From Adiantum capillus-veneris (taxonomy: Eukaryota > Streptophyta > Polypodiopsida > Polypodiales > Pteridaceae), in contig CM043971.1 of the NCBI GenBank assembly GCA_014529385.2, positions 54,828,709-54,892,708 on the forward strand: DNA of 64,000 bases, read 5' to 3'. The notes under the pieces were generated by a model. It had not been told where the DNA came from and did no database searches. It saw only the letters and a program-made list of their open reading frames with translations. Below, piece after piece: positions 57,699 through 64,000 of the stretch; the first letter of the stretch is position 1, and every line of letters starts with the position of its first letter. Made by a program: the position numbers and the translations under genes.

Positions 57699-59245
57699 AT
57701 GGTTGACAATAGTAAGGAGAGTGAAATTAATGTTGATAGCTTTGATTTTGCTAATGAGCAGGCTCCTAATGATGCCCCTATGCTTGTTAACTACCTTGTT
57801 TCTAGGCTTCAACAAACCATTGGCACTCCATCCCTCCAAAGTGAAGTGCAACGGTAGCTTCGTACTCATGAGATTCTCCAAGCTCCCCACCATGACAAGA
57901 GAGTACCTAGGAAGCCTCCTTGTGAGACTCCCAAAAGAGGCCTCTCTCCGATTTGGGAAGAAGAAGAGGATCCATACAAAGGGCTCAGAAATTTGCTTCT
58001 TGAAGACACATCTCCTTCTCAAAGGAGAACTCAAGAGCCCCCACCGAAGGAATGAGAAAGAAGTGAGTCTCCTGCCACCTCGGTGGAGATGGCTCACAAA
58101 GATGGCGGGCAAAATGCTCTCCATCACCTCCTAAACAGAGAAGACCATCGCACACTTCTCCACACCATAATTCAAAGAGGGATGACAAAAAGCAAGAGAA
58201 GAAAAAGGCGCGAAAGAGGTCACCCTCTTCTCCATCTTCTTCATCCTCTTCCTCTTATGAAAAAAGTGATGGTGCCGACAAGGAAGATCAAGGCAAGAAA
58301 AAGGCGAGAAATAGGTCACCCTCTTCTCCATCTTCCTCAAATTCTTCATCTTCTGAAGAAAGCGATGGTGCAACTTTTGAACCATAAAAAAAAATAGGCC
58401 ATAGGAAATCCTATGCCGCATAAAGGAGGTCGTCCAAGCTCAAGAAGTTCAAAGAGGGAGGAAAGAGCATCTCTTTCCTTACCTACGATGGCACCTTTGG
58501 TGCTACGGACAGAGTCTTGGCTTTCATCCAACAATTTGATGCGGTGTTTGGAGATGAGGGCTTCATGGAGTCCTCTAAGCTACGCCATGTAGCCATGCAC
58601 TTTTAAAAATCCACCAGGCAATGGTGGTCTTGCCTATGGGCAAACGGTGAAGCTCCATGAACATGGAAAGCTTTAAGAGCTTCCATTATGAAGCAGTTTT
58701 TGGCCATTGATGCCAAAGACAAAGTACTCACCGAATGGCGAAGCTTGAAGCTCTCTCCCTACAAATCCATTCACAAATATGTAAACAAGTTTTGGGACTT
58801 ACATCTCAAAGCCACTATTTTCAAAAAGATGGATTTTGGAGAGCAAAAAAAATAATTTTGTGTGGGCTTAACTGAAGAAATGGCGGAGTATGTCAACTCC
58901 CAAAGGCCACACACCATATTTGCGTTTATACACCATACTATGGGGGCTTCTCGAATCAATTTCCAAACAGGGGCTAAGAGAAATCTTAAGCCCACGAAAA
59001 ACAAGGGTTCCAATGAGCCTAAGGGGAAGGACAATGTCCAAAAGTTTCCTAAGGGCAATTCCAATAACAACAAAGCTAAGGAGAAGGGAGTTTACAAAGG
59101 CAAAAATAAACTCTCTCCTGAAGAGCTTGAGCGTTATCGCAAGGATAACCGTTGTTTCAAGTGCGGCGAGCAAGGGCATGCGTACCGCGCTTACCCCCAA
59201 AAGAACACCTGCCATGAGCCTGCTAGAGCTACAAAGGCAGATCAA
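57699..59245 (+). pseudogene. decayed Ty3 gag
   Basis: Starts at ATG 57699 with SFDFANEQAPNDAPM, matching the gag start of the complete element. A TAG at about 57855 (relative: Gln) ends the first block. Ser/Arg-rich and gag-core parts follow in changing frames (DGTFGATDRVLAF at about 58490, SLKLSPYKSIHKYVNKFWD at about 58745). The last block (58862-59245) carries MAEYVNSQRPHT and the knuckle CFKCGEQGHAYRAY, in which the last zinc cysteine has become Tyr. An extra Ser/Lys-rich segment at about 58200-58380 is a tandem copy of the region around AGGTCACCC. Homology ends just past the knuckle, at a (TC)n tract. Confidence 0.92.
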
Positions 59246-59521
59246 GAAAAGTACTCTCTCTCTCTCTCTCTTTCTCTCGGCATAGGTTTAGTGTAATCCC
59301 ACCTCGATAACTTTAAATAGACCTTTCTTATAAAGTTGAAGATGAAAAAGCTGACAAGTCTTGGAGCTTTCAGTATAGATTTGTCAAGATGACACATGTG
59401 TGAGATCGATATAATATTGAGTATAAACGCTCGCTCTTACCATGACACACATGGTATTTATAAGGTGATATTTGGGTTTAGAGCTTCTAAACCCATAGCT
59501 CATTAGTGTACGACTTAGGCT

Positions 59522-59593
<72 letters not shown>

Positions 59594-59862
59594 TGGGAAC
59601 CTACAAGTGCAAAGGCCCTCCCAACTGGCCATTATCTGCTACATACATAGTGTTCCAAAATGGCCTACAACAGTCAGTTTGTCCCACTTCACCTTCAATC
59701 TGAGATAGTGACATAGAGAGAGAGAGAGAGAGAGTACAAATAAGCACATCATGAAAGAGTCTTTTTTCAAATAATATATTTTTCTACAACACAAAAAATT
59801 TAGAGAGTGCATTACTTTACGATTGCGCCCCCGTTGGCGATATGGCCCATGTGTTAGAACTT
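59246..59862. other. spacer with G-run plus (AG)n
   Basis: A G-run at 59524-59554 passes into (AG)n to 59591. A second (AG)n lies at about 59716-59734. No gene. Confidence 0.7.
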
Positions 59863-60252
59863 TCATGTAATTTGGAAATGAACATTTGAAAAGACAATGT
59901 TCAACCCTTTATGCAATGACTCGGGAAAAAAACTTTCACAGTACACACTTTTGTCCAAAAATATAGCATTACAAAGACCATTTCTTGGATATAAATTGCA
60001 AAGCAATATAACTGCATCATTATGTTTCAAGTGCAAAACATACAATGGAAAACCTCCCCCAAGATCTAAAATGCTATCACAATATGATTTACACACTAAG
60101 TCTGCACTGACATATTCCTTATAAGCACCAAGAAATTGTTGCATTACCAAATTGTTTATAGCATCCTTGAAAAGCTTGCATGGCAAGAGATTGTTGAAGG
60201 TCTCCATATATGCAATCAAGAATATACAATGTCCAAAATAATATTTATGCAT
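59863..60252 (-). pseudogene. Helitron/PIF1-like helicase fragment, copy B
   Basis: Minus-strand frame with AYKEYVSADLVCKSYCDSIL and LHLKHNDAVILLCNLYPRNG LCNA-type sequence, the helicase segment that normally reads LK.G.PVMLLRN.D...GLCNGT. It parallels copy A (61641-61860), including GTYKEYASADLVC. The upstream end (IAYMETFNNLLPCKLFKDA) also matches copy A to the right of the solo LTR (63600-63660). The ATPase core and motif VI are absent. Confidence 0.8.
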
Positions 60253-60771
60253 AGTACATAGAGATGCAAGCTTTTACATCCTAAAGTGCAGCCTACGACA
60301 TGCTCTACCACGGTATCGAACCCAACATGGTCCGCGATGTAAGACACATTCATTAATCACTGGGGGGAGATACCCCATAACAAAAATGTGTAGGGACCAT
60401 CTACCATGGGTTAGACTTTGAGAAACACAACATTCATTGGTAGGGTTCTTCCTAACTCTGCACTGGTGATACTTGTTCTGAATCCTCTCTGGATAGCAAC
60501 TTGGACGTAGCAGAGCAAGCTCAGATCATATGAGGCCTCAAAAAATCCCACCAGCAAGAACTATGGATAATTTTGTAATCTATATCCAATCAAAAAGTTA
60601 TTGATATAAACAAAATACATACAAAGTAAAACCTGATTACTTTACTACATCAACATTGTTACCTTACTACATCCAAAACCTCGAGAAGATGAATAACCTC
60701 CATGGTTGTGATAGGGCTACGCCATAGTAGTGGATCTAAAACATAGTTGGTGATTGTGAATTTCAATTCTT

Positions 60772-60774
<3 letters not shown>

Positions 60775-60819
<45 letters not shown>
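60775..60819. repeat. (AG)n microsatellite
   Basis: Uninterrupted AG units. Confidence 0.97.
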
Positions 60820-60822
<3 letters not shown>

Positions 60823-60968
60823 ATCTTTTACCTTGGATGTGTCGAGGTCGCCTTCCTAGCGTGTAAGTCACGAAGGCGTTAGGATCCATCTTCATTCATA
60901 CAAAAAAGATTAGGAACTCACTCAAAAGCACATGAAGTAAATGAAGGTCAAGGATTGGTGAAATCTTT

Positions 60969-60978
60969 TGGGGGGGGG

Positions 60979-61023
<45 letters not shown>
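60969..61023. repeat. G-run followed by (AG)n
   Basis: Twelve G then AG units, the same order as at 42643 and 59524. Confidence 0.95.
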
Positions 61024-61026
<3 letters not shown>

Positions 61027-61278
61027 AAGGTGTGTGCGTCAAAAGACAAATTCGCAAAACACATAGCACAATTATGGAGCTCCCTTATCATATCACTATA
61101 CAAGGCCTCAAAATGTAATATCCAAAGAAGACACCGTTGAGATTCATGAGCAAATTGGTAGACCAAAAATGATGGTTTACAAAGCTTATAAATGAGATGG
61201 GTGAACTTATATATGTACAAAGATACTACATAATTCACTTCTTGCAAGGGTGAATGGGTTCTTATCAACGCATTTAAT

Positions 61279-61936
61279 TCATAAGGTCAATTGCAACACT
61301 TCCTTGTAGACAATGGTAGAAGTGTATGTCCTCTCGTCTCCCCCTTTCGTAACACTTGTGGGGTGACCATCACCAACCACAACCTTGATGGCAGAAGACG
61401 ATCTCACGCGAGACATTGCCACATACAATTGACCATGGGTGAAAACAGGTGTTGGGAGATACAATCCAAGTACTCCCAATGTTTGGCCTTGCACCTTGTT
61501 GATCGTCATCCCAGAAGCACATCTTAGGGGAAATTGTCGAAGTTTCAACTCAAAAGGGGCCTTCTCTAGCTCCCATAAGAAAATCAATCCTTGGGATGAA
61601 CACTGCATTTCTTGCATGTCACCTTGTAATGATTTCTGCGTCAATCACTTTTGCTATGGAATTTCTTACAAACCAAGCGTGTCCCATTACAAAGACCACT
61701 TCTTGGATCCAAATCGTGGAGGAACATTACTGAAGCATTTTGTTTCAAATGCAAAACATGCGGTCCTCCAAGATCTAAACTATTTAAGAACTTAGTTGTG
61801 AATAAAATGCTATCACAATCTGATTCACACACTAAGTCTGCACTGGCATATTCCTTATAAGTACCATAATTTTTTTGTAATACCAAATTGATTATAGCAT
61901 CCACATCCTTGTTGCCAGGTGTCAAAATTGCCATCT
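61279..61936 (-). pseudogene. Helitron/PIF1-like helicase C-terminus, copy A, downstream part
   Basis: On the minus strand: MAILTPGNKDVDAIINLVLQ, LKQNASVMFLHDLDPRSGLC, then (after a frameshift near 61640) FELKLRQFPLRCASGMTINK, VQGQTLGVLGLYLP and GQLYVAMSRVRS. The last is helicase motif VI of the PIF1 family, as found at the end of plant Helitron Rep-helicases. The reading continues upstream on the other side of the solo LTR (63589). Family role: unwinding DNA during rolling-circle transposition. Several stops make it inactive. Confidence 0.88.
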
Positions 61937-63588
61937 TGTCATAAAAATCTAATATCTAACCAACTCAAATGATTTTCTCATATTAAATTGATCATTTAAT
62001 GTGGGAGAATAGAAGGGAACAAGGGTTAGAATATACACATGTGCTTTCGGGTCTATCTCGACACGGGGACAATGGTAAAGGGGCCCAAATGAGAGATGAT
62101 ATGTCAAAGAGCAAGGTTAGCTAATGGAGCCAAAAAGACCTTAGGGTTAGCTTAATCAAAAACCTCCAAAGGTTAGTGTTAAAAGTCCTTTGACCTTAGG
62201 TAAGCTAGGGTTGAGCTTCAGGTTGGAACCCGGCCCAAGCTTGAGGTGCTTGTTGTGCTTGATGACTAAGGTGCTTGAGGTGCTTGTCATTCTTGATGAC
62301 TAAGGTGCTTGAGGTGCTTGTCGTGCTTGCTGACTAGGGAGATTGAGGTGCTTGTGGGAACACTACCCAAGCTTGAGGTGCTTTGTTGCGCTTGCTATCT
62401 AGGGATCTTGAGGAGCTTGTGGGAACACTACCCAAGCTTGAGGTGCTTTGTCATGCTTGCTGACTAAGGTGCTTGAGGGTAAGGTGTTCCACAAAGTAAA
62501 AAAGATCCCTACAAGGAGGGGGCGAGCCATAGAAGAGGGGGCTAGAGAGAGAACACACACACCCTCACACAAGGCAAGCTTGGTACAAAGAAAGCAAATA
62601 GGACACTTGTCAAGCTCCTCCTCATGTTGCCCTCATGGTGTGCCTAAAGCCTATTGGTTGGCCTCCCAAGGGGTCCAATGATAAATTAGTTAATTTAATT
62701 ATTATTTTTTTGCATTTATCAAGTCCTCTCTCTCAAAGGAGAAAGGGGGACACTTGTCCCAAGGCTACCCTTATTGCTTGTTATGCGTTCTGCATGTGAT
62801 TGGTCAGGCTTGCAGGGGTCCAATAAGCTTCAAGCATGAGCTGCAAGGGGGGGTCGACCAAAGCAAGGAGGGGGCTAGCTTGGGGGGTATACTCTCCCAC
62901 ACACACTCTCATTGTGTGTGAAGTGCAAAGTGCAAGAGCTCCATCGCCTTCTGCAAGCTAATAGAGAAGTTGAGAGCCTACACCAACACTCTTGGCTATG
63001 GAATGCAAATCCAACCAAGAGCCCTGCTTCAATGCTTAAGCTTGCGATCTTCTCCATTTTCATTACTATGCTATTATGTATGCTAGCAAGAAGAGTGATG
63101 ATAAGTGAGGAACTACTTCTTTCTCCTATGGAATGTTTCTTCTTCCTCTTCCCTACCCTCATTCCCCTCTAGCTCTCTCCACCTTCGAAGGTGTTTGAGG
63201 CCTTGGGACTGAGGCTTGGGATAGTTAATACTTTTTGCAAAGTTTATGTTATGCTCGTGATGCATGAAGATTTCCATCTTCATTGCATCACCTAGGTCAC
63301 ACACAAAGATTGTATTGTACCAAGTCTCTCTTGATGGGAGAAACTATAATACAAATGCCTATTGGAGGGGGGACCGGCTCCACATAAACCGGTCCTCAAC
63401 TATTGTCGTGTTCTCTAAACTCTCCCTCTTGCAAAAGTATTGTTCTTGCCAAGTTAACTAAGTACCATGTTTATGTTTTTACCATCAATTAAGTTCATCC
63501 TCTATGCTCACAAAGTAATCTCACAAAAGTGCTTTATCTAATTTCCTAATTCTGCTACTCTCAAAGTTCATAGGCCATTTCCATTACA
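61937..63588 (+). mobile_element. solo LTR of the main Ty3 family, inserted in the helicase
   Basis: 1652 bp from TGTCATAAAAATC to CCATTACA, with no PBS or PPT next to it. Flanks catct (61932-61936) and catgt (63589-63593) agree at four of five bases. The helicase reading frame is continuous across the site. It has an expanded minisatellite of gcttgaggtgcttg units (about 62225-62480). Confidence 0.93.
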
Positions 63589-64000
63589 CATGTCCTTGAA
63601 AAAGATTGCATGGCAAGAGAGTGTTTCAAGGTCTCCATATATGCAATCAATAAGTGCTTGCAAAATATTTTTGTGGTAGCATCATGTAGGCCGGAAAGCC
63701 ACATTATCATGTAGCTCCCCATCACAAACATTGGCATTGCCAATATCAAGTGTCCACTGCACAAATTCTCTTTCTCTAACATTATTGCAACAATTGACCG
63801 ATCGCATGTTCTCTGTTAGACACATAACTTATGTACAACACCAAATATAAGAGCGGCACAAAGATGCATCAACAATGTCTGCCCTTCCTCCTCTACGTAC
63901 AACATGCAAGATCTGTCTAAAATCACCACCAAGGAGGAAAACCTTTATGCCAAACAACATGTTATTATGCATGACATCTCTTAGTGTCTTATCAAGAGCC
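63589..64000 (-). pseudogene. Helitron/PIF1-like helicase, copy A, upstream part (runs off the window)
   Basis: Minus strand from the right edge: LDKTLRDVMHNNMLFGIKVF, LLGGDFRQILHVVRRGGRAD (helicase motif III region), IVDASLCRSYIW, then after a stop CLTENMR (motif IV region), REREFVQWTLDIGNANVCDG and ALIDCIYGDLETLSCHAIFF. It joins the segment at 61936 once the solo LTR is removed. The Walker A motif should lie beyond the window. A TAA near 63823 and a TGA near 63690 break the frame. Confidence 0.88.

Larger units (their letters stand above)
60253..61278. other. spacer between helicase copies
   Basis: (AG)n at 60775-60819, and a G-run plus (AG)n at 60969-61023. No gene that I can support. A Helitron 3' end could lie here, but I could not fix a CTRR hairpin terminus. 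Confidence 0.5.

Overview
The window looks like repeat-dense intergenic DNA from a large plant nuclear genome. The evidence is Ty3/gypsy LTR elements primed by plant initiator tRNA-Met (TGGTATCAGAGC next to the LTRs), Ty1/copia remnants, plant-type LINEs with a zinc-binding C-terminal domain, a Helitron/PIF1-like helicase, short introns with GTAAG...TTGCAG borders, and very long (GA)n, (GT)n and poly-G tracts. I cannot name the species. The Penelope-like reverse transcriptase and the repeat style make a fern, lycophyte or other non-flowering plant plausible, but that is inference. I see no intact host gene, rRNA or CRISPR array.

Layout. 0-1 kb: copia RT/RNase H remnant (minus). 1.56-4.6 kb: 5'-truncated Ty3 pol with a partial 3' LTR (plus). 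4.6-6.1 kb: about 820-bp tandem repeat. 6.9-15.9 kb: the most unusual object, a degenerate element on the minus strand. Two about 2.5-kb direct repeats, 2-3% diverged where I compared them, bracket a gag-like ORF1 ending in an RG-rich tail and an ORF2 with a Penelope/telomerase-type reverse transcriptase. A third, more diverged repeat copy lies at 17.0-19.3 kb. 20.0-21.2 kb: LINE (minus). 21.6-23.2 kb: solo LTR. 23.5-26.1 kb: remnants of an unrecognised cysteine-rich protein, a second Ty3 family and a copia LTR. 27.3-36.1 kb: a structurally complete Ty3 chromovirus-like element (minus) with two 1607-bp LTRs that are almost identical and a CCAAT target duplication. It sits directly behind the third codon of another, intron-containing gene remnant (27.32 and 36.10-37.24 kb). 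38-46 kb: LTR scraps, a 5'-truncated LINE with a 12-bp target duplication, a 416-bp MITE-like element and many microsatellites. 47.1-49.0 kb: a cluster of shuffled modules in both orientations. 49.6-51.06 kb: a spliced gene remnant, possibly OB-fold. 51.06-57.03 kb: a LINE split by a non-autonomous LTR element with about 4.7 kb of internal DNA lacking pol. 57.03-59.25 kb: LTR, PBS and decayed gag of the main Ty3 family. 59.86-64 kb: degenerate Helitron/PIF1-like helicase copies, one split by a solo LTR.

One Ty3 family supplies eight LTR copies or fragments at seven loci in both orientations, so it has shaped most of the window. The nesting order can be read in three places: host-like gene then Ty3 at 27.3 kb, LINE then LTR element at 51.3 kb, and helicase then solo LTR at 61.9 kb. 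Almost all coding sequence is broken. Only the 27-36 kb element looks recent, and even it has one nonsense codon and one frameshift.
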